Of a stretch of DNA of 64,000 bases, positions 24,205 to 32,649 are shown in pieces. The notes beneath the pieces were generated by a model that was given only the letters and a program-made list of their open reading frames with translations, was not told the DNA's origin and ran no database searches. Numbering within the stretch: the stretch's first letter is position 1; the number at the start of each line of letters is the position of its first letter. The stretch covers positions 1 through 64,000 of the forward strand of contig DASYSS010000027.1 of assembly GCA_036003045.1 (NCBI GenBank), in the 5' to 3' direction. This DNA comes from Gemmatimonadaceae bacterium (GTDB taxonomy: Bacteria > Gemmatimonadota > Gemmatimonadetes > Gemmatimonadales > Gemmatimonadaceae). Position numbers and translations under genes: made by a program.

Positions 24205-25623
24205 CTACTTCTTGCCGTGCGAGCGTTCAACGGGAAACCGCGCGGCCGTCCAGGCGTCCATGCCGCCCTTCAACGTCGCGACGTTCGTAAAACCTTTTGC
24301 CTGCAGCATGCTCGCCGCGATCGACGCGCGGGTACCGCCCTGACAGTGAATCGCGATTGGAAGGTCGCGCGGGAGATCGTCGCTGGCGTTGGGCAGGTCA
24401 CCGAGAAAGAGATGTCGCGCGTTCGGGATGTGGCCCGCGTCCCACTCGGCGGCCCCGCGCACGTCGATCACCGTTCTGTGGTTCGCCGTTGTCACGTCGG
24501 CCAGATCCACTTGCTCGACGTTCGCCAGACGGTCGGTCGCGGCCCACTCGCTCCGCGCGGCGCGTCCGGCCCACCCCACGACGCGATCGAACCCGATCAG
24601 CGCCAGCATCCGCCGCGCGTTCTCGACGCGAGTTGGTTCGTCGGCAAGAAGGACGATGTCCTGCGCAGGGCCGATCAGCGTCCCGGCCCACGTCGCGAAC
24701 GACGTCCCGAAAGGGATCGACATCGACCCGGGAATGTGCGATTGAGCGAATTCCGCGCTTGGCCGCGCGTCGATCACGACGTTCGACGCAAGCGCGCGGC
24801 GCAGATCGTCCACGCCGAGCTCCGACAGCTCGCCGCGCGGCGGCATCGCCGGTGGTCCGTCGCGGTTCAACGATTTCATGCGCGCGAAATACCTCGGCGG
24901 CTCCGGCTGGCCGGCCAGAACGGCGCGCACGAAATCCTCTTCGCTGGCGGCCTGAAACGCCCAGTTCGCGAGACGCTCGTATCCGAGTGTCGTGGAAGGA
25001 ATCGCGCCGAGGGCCTTGCCGCATGCCGAGCCGGGTCCGTGTCCCGGCCACACCTGGAGATGGGCCGGAAGGGAATCGATGGCGTGCAGTGAGCGATACA
25101 GGCGGCGAGCCATCGGCTCCATCGTTCCGCCGGCCTTTGCCGCGCGCTCGAGAAGGTCGGGCCGCCCGACATCTCCCGCGAAGAGGAAATCGCCGGAGAA
25201 CATTCCCACTGGAATCGGCGCGGCGGCGGTGTCGGTCACCACGAGGCTCACGTGTTCCGGTGTGTGTCCCGGCGTGTGGATCACGCTCACCGACAGCGTG
25301 CCGACGTCGAAACGGTCGCCGTCGTGAAGAAGCCGGGCCCCTTCCGCCGCGGCGAACGCGTACTGCCAATCGGCTCCGCCGTCTCCTGAGAGCAGAAGCT
25401 GGGCGCCGGCGCGCCGCGCCAGCTCTCGAGAGCCCGAAACGAAGTCTGCGTGAATGTGAGTTTCGGTGACCGCGACGATCGTCACGTGCGCGCGCGCGGC
25501 TTCCTCGAGATAGCGGTCCACGTCGCGGTTCGGATCGACCACCATCGCCATCGATGTCTGGTCGCACGCAACGAGATACGCGGCCTGCGCAAGTCCGTCT
25601 TCGTAGATCCGAGTGAGAAGCAT
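24205..25623 (-). CDS. MBL-fold persulfide dioxygenase-like protein with two rhodanese domains
   Basis: The 472 residues show an N-terminal metallo-beta-lactamase domain with THIHADFVSG, HTPGHTPEH, GDFLFAGDVGRPDL and PGHGPGS, the pattern of ETHE1-type persulfide dioxygenases. Two rhodanese domains follow (about 265-360 and 375-465). The second has an active-site Cys in AIHCQGGTRAS. The first has LLADEPTRVENARR at this place and no Cys, so it is probably structural. The protein would oxidise glutathione- or thiol-bound persulfide and handle sulfane sulfur. ATG 25623 is chosen because the domain begins with MLLTRIYEDGLAQ. It lies 36 bases from the neighbouring amidohydrolase on the same strand. 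Confidence 0.85.
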   Translation of the reverse strand: MLLTRIYEDGLAQAAYLVACDQTSMAMVVDPNRDVDRYLEEAARAHVTIVAVTETHIHADFVSGSRELARRAGAQLLLSGDGGADWQYAFAAAEGARLLHDGDRFDVGTLSVSVIHTPGHTPEHVSLVVTDTAAAPIPVGMFSGDFLFAGDVGRPDLLERAAKAGGTMEPMARRLYRSLHAIDSLPAHLQVWPGHGPGSACGKALGAIPSTTLGYERLANWAFQAASEEDFVRAVLAGQPEPPRYFARMKSLNRDGPPAMPPRGELSELGVDDLRRALASNVVIDARPSAEFAQSHIPGSMSIPFGTSFATWAGTLIGPAQDIVLLADEPTRVENARRMLALIGFDRVVGWAGRAARSEWAATDRLANVEQVDLADVTTANHRTVIDVRGAAEWDAGHIPNARHLFLGDLPNASDDLPRDLPIAIHCQGGTRASIAASMLQAKGFTNVATLKGGMDAWTAARFPVERSHGKK

Positions 25624-25671
25624 GCAGGAGAATGGCTTGCCAGAGGTTGGCACGCAACGCAGGATTCAGCG

Positions 25672-27009
25672 ATGCGTCGCATCTTCGGGTTCTGTCTTGC
25701 GCTCGTCGCTCTCTCTCGCGCGGGTGCGCAGACGACCGAAACTCCGGTTCCGTTCGACAGCGCCCACCGCGTGTTGGTCATCACGCCCGCGCTTGCCGAG
25801 CGTTTGCATCTCGCCGATCCGACGTGGCCCGTGCGCGATGAGTATCGCGACGTGCATCTCTATGCCTCGTCGACGGGGGGATTCGTTCTCGTCGCGCTGC
25901 TCCCAACCGGTTCACTCAAGCGCTATGAACTGACAGAAGCGCAGCGTGCGGCACTCGGCACGGCGATCGACGCGGCCATGGCGACGTCGGGCCGGCCTAT
26001 CGGTCAGGTCGGCGCTGAGCCATCGGAACCGGCTGGGAATGGGTACGCGCGAAAGATCACGGCTCTCACCGCGTTGGGATACGCGCCGCTCGCGGCTTCG
26101 CTCAGCGACGACGGCTCCGTCGCGGGCGCCACGTACGTGCTCACTACGGGCGCCGCGTTTTTCATCTCGTACGGTGCGGCGCAGAGCGGCCAGATCACGC
26201 GCGCTCAGGGCGACCTATCCGCGAACCTCGGGGTCGCGGCCGGGGCGGCGGGGCTCGGCGTGGGATACGCCGCGACGGGAAACGGTGATCGCGGCGTGCG
26301 CGCCATCGCGCTCGGCTCGGCGCTCGCGGGGACGATCGCGGGCATTGGCCTCGGCCGCCATCTGACCGACGCCGAAGCGCATTCGTCGACGCTCGGCATC
26401 GAAGGAACGGCGGCGTCGGCGTGGGCCGTCGGCGCGGCCGCGGGCGCGCAAGGCCGAGGAATGGCCGCAATCGTCGCGGCGAGTGAACCGCTCGGCTATG
26501 TGATTGGTCTCCAGTATCCGCGCATGGCGTCGTACGGCGTGACCGCCGGTGACGTGAACGCCATGCAGACCGCGGGTCTGGTCGGCGCGCTCGTCGGCGG
26601 AGCATTGATCGGCGGCAGTCATCCGAGCCCTCGCCTGACCGGCGTCGCGCTGGGCTCGTCCTACGTCGCGGGACTTCTCATCGGCGATGGGGCGATCGCG
26701 CGGCCGTTCGACCTCACGACCTCCGACGCCAATCTCGTCACGATCGGCGCGGTCGCGGGAGCCGTCATGGGCTTGGCCATTCCGCTGATCGCACAGACCG
26801 ACAACGGCTCGGTCATCTCAGGGTCGGCCGCGGCCGGCGCGACACTGGGCATGTCGCTGGTCTTCGGAAGCACAAATTTTCGGAGGGCAGGGGAGATCGT
26901 TCCCGTCAATCGCTCCTCATCGCGCCTTCGCATTGGGCCTGGGCTCGGCGTTCTCGGCCTCGTCACGCGGGCGCCGGGCCGGTATCCCGTCGCCAGCTTC
27001 ACGTTCTGA
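25672..27009 (+). CDS. Secreted Gly/Ala-rich protein of unknown function
   Basis: The 445-residue product has a signal peptide (MRRIFGFCLALVALSRAGAQ). A region of about 120 residues with no known motif follows, and then a long Gly-Ala-rich part (about 140-410). This part is made of repeated hydrophobic stretches such as AAGAAGLGVGYAATGNGD, LVGALVGGALIGGSH and AVAGAVMGLAIPLIAQ. These look like paired glycine-zipper hairpins and suggest membrane insertion or an oligomeric barrel-like assembly. No catalytic motif is seen. It is divergent from the MBL/rhodanese gene, 48 bases apart. I do not recognise the family. Confidence 0.75.
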   Translation: MRRIFGFCLALVALSRAGAQTTETPVPFDSAHRVLVITPALAERLHLADPTWPVRDEYRDVHLYASSTGGFVLVALLPTGSLKRYELTEAQRAALGTAIDAAMATSGRPIGQVGAEPSEPAGNGYARKITALTALGYAPLAASLSDDGSVAGATYVLTTGAAFFISYGAAQSGQITRAQGDLSANLGVAAGAAGLGVGYAATGNGDRGVRAIALGSALAGTIAGIGLGRHLTDAEAHSSTLGIEGTAASAWAVGAAAGAQGRGMAAIVAASEPLGYVIGLQYPRMASYGVTAGDVNAMQTAGLVGALVGGALIGGSHPSPRLTGVALGSSYVAGLLIGDGAIARPFDLTTSDANLVTIGAVAGAVMGLAIPLIAQTDNGSVISGSAAAGATLGMSLVFGSTNFRRAGEIVPVNRSSSRLRIGPGLGVLGLVTRAPGRYPVASFTF

Positions 27010-27021
27010 CACCAAATGGCA

Positions 27022-27038
27022 ACGCGCCGAGGGCGCGT
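27022..27038. terminator. GC-rich hairpin after the Gly/Ala-rich gene
   Basis: ACGCGCC (27022-27028) pairs with GGCGCGT (27032-27038) around a GAG loop, 13 bases after the upstream stop codon and about 60 bases before the S9 peptidase start. There is no T run, so it may be a weak or Rho-assisted terminator, or only a hairpin. Confidence 0.4.
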
Positions 27039-27099
27039 GTCGTAGACATAGAGCGAAGTCCCACCCCTTCATTCCGACCGTCCCCAGTCCCCCGTCCCC

Positions 27100-30096
27100 A
27101 TGAGATACACTCGGCTCGCAGCTCTGCTCACCGCCGCGCTCGCCTTGGTTCCAGCGGCGCAGGCACAAAAGAAGGCGCTGACGCAAGCAGACTGGGACAA
27201 ATGGAAGTCGATCAACGCCCCGCTGCTCTCCAACGACGGAAAGTGGGCGGTGTACACGCTCATTCCACAGGTCGGCGACGGCGAGCTCGTGATCCGCTCG
27301 ACCAGCGGCACGACGGAATTTCGCGTTCCGCGTGGCTACCTCGGTCGGCCGAACAATGTCCCTGGCGGTTTGCGAGGTCCGGCCGGCGGTACCGGTGAGG
27401 GAGACCCCGTCGGCCCCAACGCGTCGCCTGCGCAGATCACGGCCGACAGCCGTTTCGTCATCGTCAGCACGCAGGCCTCGCAGGCGGAGGTCGAGCGAGC
27501 GGGTCGCGGACGCGGCGCGGCGGCGACCAATCGGCAGTCGCTCGCCATCGTGAGTCTGCCCGACGGCAAAGTCACCACGATCAACGGAGTGCGGTCGTTC
27601 CGACTCGCGCGCTCGAACGGGACGTGGCTCGCCTACGTGCCCGAGCCCGACAGCACGACTCCGGGCGACTCGTCAGCGCGCGGTGCGGCGAATGCCGCCG
27701 GCGGTGGCGGCCGTGGCCGCGGCGGCAGAGGTGGCGGTGGTGGTGCGCCGAGCAATCGTCGCCAGTTCGGAACGCCGCTCGTGCTTCGCAACCTCGCGAG
27801 TGGCGCCGAAGAGCGTTTGGCCGACGTGCTCGCGTTCGCGTTCGACGACAGCGCCAAGGTGATGGCCTACACGATCGTCTCGCGCGACTCGACGAAGGAC
27901 GGCGCGTTCCTCCGCACGATGGGGGGCGCGACGACGACGCTGCTCGCGGGACGTGGCGACTACAAAGCGCCGACGTTCGATCGGACCGGCACGCAGCTGC
28001 TGTTCCTCTCGGATCACGACTCGTTCGGTCACGAGACGCCGGCGCGTTACACGCTCTACCAGGCGTCCACCAAGGGCGGCGCCGCGCAGGCGATCGTGAA
28101 CCCGTCGCAGGTGACGCCCGGCATGCACATCGCCGACAACGGACCGCTGGCGTTCACGCGCAGCGGCACGGCGATCACGTTCAACGTCGCCCCGCCGCCG
28201 ATCGACTCGGTGCCGGCGGATTCCCTCGTCGGCAAAGCCGTGTTCGACCTGTGGCATTACAAGGATCCCGTGCTCCAGCCGACGCAGCGCATCAACGCGC
28301 AGCGCGACCGGAACAAGTCCTACCAAGCGATCTACTTCGCGTCGACGAAGAAAGTGGTCCAGCTCGCCGACGACTCGATCCCCACGGTGAGCGTCTCCGA
28401 GGATGGTAAGATCGCCGTCGCGAGCTCGCGCGAGCGCTACATGATCGAGCAGATGTGGGGCGACGGCGGCTCCGACGTCTACGTCATCGATCCCTCGACG
28501 AACGCGCGTCACCTGATCCGCGAGAAGATCAATGGCAACGCGCAGCTCTCGCCCGATGCCAAGTTCGTGATCTTCTATGACAAGAAGCACTGGTACACCT
28601 ACAATACGGCGACCAGCAAGCTCGTCGACCTTACGGGAAGCCTGAAGGGCGTCCACTTCGACAACGAGACGGACGACCATCCGAACGAGCCGCCGGCGTG
28701 GGGAGTCGCCGCGTGGACGAAAGGCGACAAGTCCGTCCTGATCAACGACCGCTACGACGTCTGGGAGTTCGATCCGACGGGCGCCAAGCCGGCCACCGTG
28801 GTGACCGACTCGGTGGGCCGAAAGAACTCGATCCAGTTCCGCGTCGAAATCGCGGGCGGTGGCCGCGGTGGCCGCGGCGGTGGCGGCGGCCGTGGAGGCG
28901 CCGCGCCGGGCGGAGAAGATCGCGGTGTGATCGACCCGGCCGAGCCGCTCATGCTCCATGCCGTCAACCAGGAAACGATGGCCAGCGGTTTCTACCGCAC
29001 GCAGCTCGGCACGAAGAAAGAGCCCGAAAAGATCGTGATGTCGGATCTCGCCTACGGCACGCCGGTCAAAGCGGCGAACGCCGACGAGTGGATGATCACG
29101 AAGAGCACGTTCACCGAGTTCCCGAACCTGTGGGTCGGCCCGTCGCTCACGAACCTGACGAAGATCTCGGACGCGAATCCGCAGCAGAAGGACTACAACT
29201 GGGGTTCGGCGGAGCTCGTGCGTTGGCGCAGCGCCGACGGCGTCGAGCTCAAAGGCATTCTGTACAAACCGGAAAACTTCGATCCGAACAAGAAGTATCC
29301 GCTGATCGCGTACTTCTACGAGATCCTGTCGAACAATCTGTACAGCTACGTGCCGCCCACCGGCCGCAACGTGATCAATCCTACCCACTATGTGTCGAAT
29401 GGGTACCTCGTTTTTGAGCCGGACATCGTCTACGAGACGGGCTTCCCGGGCCAGAGCGCGGTGCGGTCGATCGTCTCCGGCGTCGAATCGCTCGAGCGGC
29501 GCGGCTTCGTCGACGAGAAGCACCTGGGTATCCAGGGGCAGTCGTGGGGAGGCTATCAGACGGCGTACACCATTACGCAGACGCATATGTTCGCCGCGGC
29601 CATGGCCGGCGCGCCGGTCGTCAACATGACGAGCGCCTACGGGGGCATCCGCTGGGGCACGGGGATCTCGCGCGAAGGACAGTATGAGGTCGGCCAGAGC
29701 CGCATCGGCAAGCCGCTCGTCGAGGCCCCGCAGCTCTACATGCAGAACTCGCCGCTCTTCTATCTCGACCGGATCACGACGCCCTTGTTCATCATGAACA
29801 ACGACGCCGACGACGCCGTGCCGTGGTACCAGGGCATCGAGTTCTTCGTCAACATGCGCCGGCTTGGCAAAGAAGTCTATTTCATCGATTACAACAACGA
29901 CGTGCACAACCCGGCCAGCCGCGCGAACCAGAAAGACATCGCGATGCGCATGCAGCAGTTCTTCGACAACAAGCTGAAAGGCACACCGGCGCCCGACTGG
30001 ATGGTGCACGGCATCCCGTACGTCGCGAAGGGCAAGGATCAGCTCGGCCCCGCTCCGGTTCAGGCGGGCATTCAGCCGGAAGTGAAGAAGCAGTAG
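27100..30096 (+). CDS. Secreted S9-family prolyl-oligopeptidase-type peptidase
   Basis: The 998-residue protein has a signal peptide (MRYTRLAALLTAALALVPAAQAQ), a long beta-propeller part (about 40-690) and a C-terminal alpha/beta-hydrolase domain. The catalytic Ser is near residue 815 in GIQGQSWGGYQT (G-x-S-x-G-G), the Asp lies in NNDADDAVPW and the His in YNNDVHNPAS. Two Gly-Arg-rich insertions interrupt the propeller: GGGGRGRGGRGGGGG near residue 200-215 and GGGRGGRGGGGGRGG near 585-600. It would cut small extracellular or periplasmic peptides. The flanking genes are a Gly/Ala-rich secreted protein and an ABC pair. Confidence 0.9.
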   Translation: MRYTRLAALLTAALALVPAAQAQKKALTQADWDKWKSINAPLLSNDGKWAVYTLIPQVGDGELVIRSTSGTTEFRVPRGYLGRPNNVPGGLRGPAGGTGEGDPVGPNASPAQITADSRFVIVSTQASQAEVERAGRGRGAAATNRQSLAIVSLPDGKVTTINGVRSFRLARSNGTWLAYVPEPDSTTPGDSSARGAANAAGGGGRGRGGRGGGGGAPSNRRQFGTPLVLRNLASGAEERLADVLAFAFDDSAKVMAYTIVSRDSTKDGAFLRTMGGATTTLLAGRGDYKAPTFDRTGTQLLFLSDHDSFGHETPARYTLYQASTKGGAAQAIVNPSQVTPGMHIADNGPLAFTRSGTAITFNVAPPPIDSVPADSLVGKAVFDLWHYKDPVLQPTQRINAQRDRNKSYQAIYFASTKKVVQLADDSIPTVSVSEDGKIAVASSRERYMIEQMWGDGGSDVYVIDPSTNARHLIREKINGNAQLSPDAKFVIFYDKKHWYTYNTATSKLVDLTGSLKGVHFDNETDDHPNEPPAWGVAAWTKGDKSVLINDRYDVWEFDPTGAKPATVVTDSVGRKNSIQFRVEIAGGGRGGRGGGGGRGGAAPGGEDRGVIDPAEPLMLHAVNQETMASGFYRTQLGTKKEPEKIVMSDLAYGTPVKAANADEWMITKSTFTEFPNLWVGPSLTNLTKISDANPQQKDYNWGSAELVRWRSADGVELKGILYKPENFDPNKKYPLIAYFYEILSNNLYSYVPPTGRNVINPTHYVSNGYLVFEPDIVYETGFPGQSAVRSIVSGVESLERRGFVDEKHLGIQGQSWGGYQTAYTITQTHMFAAAMAGAPVVNMTSAYGGIRWGTGISREGQYEVGQSRIGKPLVEAPQLYMQNSPLFYLDRITTPLFIMNNDADDAVPWYQGIEFFVNMRRLGKEVYFIDYNNDVHNPASRANQKDIAMRMQQFFDNKLKGTPAPDWMVHGIPYVAKGKDQLGPAPVQAGIQPEVKKQ

Positions 30097-30136
30097 AGAT
30101 TCGCGGCGAGGGCCGGCCCGGGCTTAAGTTCGTTCA

Positions 30137-31171
30137 ATGCCCGCGATCGAGACCCGAGCGTTGCGTAAGGTGTATCCCGCGCCCGCCGCCCCGAAGCGGC
30201 GGGGCGCGGGGGCGATGCCCGGCATCGGCGGACCCGGCGGTCCGCCGACCGCCACACCGTCCGGCGCATGGCCTCGCGCCGAGATCGTCGCCCTCAAAGG
30301 ACTCGACCTCGCCGTTTACGAAGGCGAATTCTTCGGGCTGCTCGGCCCGAACGGCGCCGGCAAAACGACGACGATCGGCATTCTCACCACGCGTGTGCGC
30401 CCGACGTCGGGCACCGCGCTCGTCGGCGGCGCGGACGTCGGCACGGATCCGGTGCGCGTGCGCCGCCGCATCGGCGTCGTGCCGCAGCGCCCGAATCCCG
30501 ACCGCAGTCTGAACGTGATCGAGAACCTCCAGTTCCACGCCGCGTACTTCGGCATCGGCTCGTCGCATTCTCTGCCTCGCGCGATGCAACTGCTCGAGCA
30601 GCTCGGGATCGCCGACAAGGCGAATGCCAAGGTCGACGAGATGTCCGGCGGCCAGCAGCAGCGGCTCATGATCGCTCGCGCGCTGATCCACGAGCCGCGC
30701 GTCATCTTTCTCGACGAACCGACGGTGGGGCTCGACCCGCAGACGCGCCTCGCGCTCTGGGACATCCTCCGCGAACTGCACGGCGAGGGACGCACGATCG
30801 TCATGACGACGCATTACATGGAAGAGGCGGACAAGCTGTGCGACCGCGTCGCGATCGTCGATCGCGGCGAGCTGCTCGAGCTGGACACACCCGCCGCGCT
30901 CAAGCAGCGCGCGCCGGGCGGCACGCTCATCGAGGTCACGCTCTCCGGCGACGCGAACGGCGTGGTGGACGAGGTCCGCGCCGTCGAGGGCGTGCTCCGC
31001 GCCGAACCGCAGGGAAGGCTGCTCCGTGTGTTCAGCGATCGCGGCGGACGCGTGGTCTCGCCCGTGATTCAGGCGGTCGAAGAGCGCGGCACTTCCGTCG
31101 CGAACATCACGCTCATCGAGCCGAGCCTCGAGACGCTGTTCGTGTCTCGCACCGGGAGGAAACTCGATTGA
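30137..31171 (+). CDS. ABC transporter ATP-binding protein (ABC-2 type)
   Basis: The 344-residue ATPase has Walker A GLLGPNGAGKTTT (about residue 70), the Q loop VPQRPNPD, the signature MSGGQQQRL, Walker B VIFLDEPTVGLDP and the H loop TTHYMEEAD. A C-terminal regulatory domain of about 100 residues follows, as in DrrA/CcmA-type exporters. A Pro-Gly-rich insertion (about residues 15-45) splits the first beta-strands and is unusual. The gene starts at ATG 30137. Its stop overlaps the TTG start of the permease gene, so the two form one transporter. Confidence 0.93.
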   Translation: MPAIETRALRKVYPAPAAPKRRGAGAMPGIGGPGGPPTATPSGAWPRAEIVALKGLDLAVYEGEFFGLLGPNGAGKTTTIGILTTRVRPTSGTALVGGADVGTDPVRVRRRIGVVPQRPNPDRSLNVIENLQFHAAYFGIGSSHSLPRAMQLLEQLGIADKANAKVDEMSGGQQQRLMIARALIHEPRVIFLDEPTVGLDPQTRLALWDILRELHGEGRTIVMTTHYMEEADKLCDRVAIVDRGELLELDTPAALKQRAPGGTLIEVTLSGDANGVVDEVRAVEGVLRAEPQGRLLRVFSDRGGRVVSPVIQAVEERGTSVANITLIEPSLETLFVSRTGRKLD

Positions 31172-32016
31172 GCGCCGTCGACGTCGTCGCCGGGGGCGCC
31201 GCCACCGACGCGCGCCATCCACCGGGCGTCGAGGAGCACCAGGCCTCCGTTTGGTCGGTGTTCTTCGCGCTATTGCGCCGGGATCTCCGCGTCGCGCGGA
31301 AGGAGCTGGTGTTCTTCCTCGTGCGCACGACGATGCAGCCGCTTCTCTTTCTCGTCGTGTTCGGCTACCTGCTGCCGAAGATGAGCTTCGTCGGCAAGGG
31401 CTATCAGACCGCGCTGCTGCCGGGAATTCTCGCCGTGAGCCTCAGCCTCTCGGCGATTCAGTCGGTCGCGCTGCCGATGGTTCAAGATTTCGGCTGGACC
31501 AAGGAGATCGAGGACCGACTGCTCGCACCGGTGCCGACGCTCGTGATCGCCGCCGAGAAGATCGTGTCGGCGATGCTGCAGGGATTCATCGCCGCGGCGT
31601 TCGTGCTTCCGATCGCGCGGCTCGTGATGGGCCCGATCCCGGCCCTCACGCTGTCCCATGGCGGCGAAGTCGTCGTCGTGATCCTCCTCGGGTCGCTCGC
31701 CTTCTCGTCGCTCGGCATGTGGCTGGGCACCGCCATCGCGCCGCAGCAGATCGGACTGATGTTCAGCGTCATCATCGCCCCGATGCTGTTCTTCGGGTGC
31801 GCGTACTACCCGTGGCGCGGGCTCGACGTGATTCCGGTCCTCAAGTACATCGTGCTCGTGAACCCCATGGTGTACGTAGCCGAGGGAATGCGGGGCGCGC
31901 TCACCCCGGCCGTCCCGCATATGCCGCTGGTCGTCGTCGTCGTGGCGCTCCTCATCATCTCGGCGTTCTTCTGGACGCTGGGCACGCGGAGCTTCTTCAA
32001 GCGCGCCATCGGATGA
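31168..32016 (+). CDS. ABC-2 type transporter permease
   Basis: The 282-residue protein has six hydrophobic segments of the ABC-2 family; the family block LVNPMVYVAEGMRGALTP lies before the last helix. Together with the preceding ATPase it forms an exporter of the drug/polysaccharide type, substrate unknown. TTG 31168 overlaps the ATPase stop as TTGA and is preceded by GGGAGGA at seven bases, so the rare start codon is well supported; no ATG or GTG fits better. The stop overlaps pdxH by ATGA. Confidence 0.9.
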   Translation: MSAVDVVAGGAATDARHPPGVEEHQASVWSVFFALLRRDLRVARKELVFFLVRTTMQPLLFLVVFGYLLPKMSFVGKGYQTALLPGILAVSLSLSAIQSVALPMVQDFGWTKEIEDRLLAPVPTLVIAAEKIVSAMLQGFIAAAFVLPIARLVMGPIPALTLSHGGEVVVVILLGSLAFSSLGMWLGTAIAPQQIGLMFSVIIAPMLFFGCAYYPWRGLDVIPVLKYIVLVNPMVYVAEGMRGALTPAVPHMPLVVVVVALLIISAFFWTLGTRSFFKRAIG

Positions 32017-32627
32017 CCGGGCCTCCCCCGTCGCAGACCGCCGGCCCCGATCCGTTCACGCGATTCGCGGCGCTTTTCGAAGAAGCCAAGAACCTGCCTC
32101 GCGACCTCCTGCCGGAGCCGACGGCGTTCGCCCTCGCCACGGTGGACGAGCGCGGCGCGCCGAGCCTGCGGATCGTTCTGCTCAAACACGTCGACGAGCG
32201 CGGATTCGTGTTCTACACGAACCACGAGAGCCGCAAGGGGCGCGAGCTGCTCGCGACTCGCCGCGCCGCGCTCTGCTTTCACTGGCAGCCGATGGAGGTG
32301 CAGGTCCGCGTCGAGGGCGCCGCTGCTCCGGTGACGGACCAGGAGGCGGACGAGTACTTCGCGTCGCGCGCGCGTGGAAGCCAGATTGGCGCGTGGGCGT
32401 CGCGGCAGAGCCGAGCGATCGAGCACGAGGGCGATCTCGAGGCTCGCGTCGCCGAGATGGAGAAGCGTTTCGCCGGGGGACCCGTGCCTCGACCGCCGCA
32501 ATGGTCCGGATTCCGCGTCGTTCCGACTCGCATCGAGTTCTGGAAAGGACGCCCCAACCGGCTGCACATTCGCGACGTGTACGAACGGGACGGTAACGGA
32601 TGGCGGGTCAGTCGTCTCTACCCGTGA
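32013..32627 (+). CDS. pdxH: Pyridoxamine 5'-phosphate oxidase
   Basis: The 204-residue flavoprotein oxidises pyridoxine or pyridoxamine phosphate to pyridoxal phosphate. Recognisable parts are the substrate block PSLRIVLLKHVDERGFVFYT, the FMN contact NHESRKGRELLATRRAALCF, and the C-terminal signature EFWKGRPNRLHIRDVY. It starts at ATG 32013, overlapping the permease stop by four bases, and lies 22 bases before speA, itself a PLP enzyme. Confidence 0.95.
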   Translation: MTGPPPSQTAGPDPFTRFAALFEEAKNLPRDLLPEPTAFALATVDERGAPSLRIVLLKHVDERGFVFYTNHESRKGRELLATRRAALCFHWQPMEVQVRVEGAAAPVTDQEADEYFASRARGSQIGAWASRQSRAIEHEGDLEARVAEMEKRFAGGPVPRPPQWSGFRVVPTRIEFWKGRPNRLHIRDVYERDGNGWRVSRLYP

Positions 32628-32649
32628 TGAATTCGATTATTTTCGGCGC

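Noticed and set aside
27673-30009. A 778-codon minus-strand frame inside the S9 peptidase gene
   Set aside because: It is the mirror frame of a gene with an intact catalytic triad and signal peptide; the translation has no recognisable motif.
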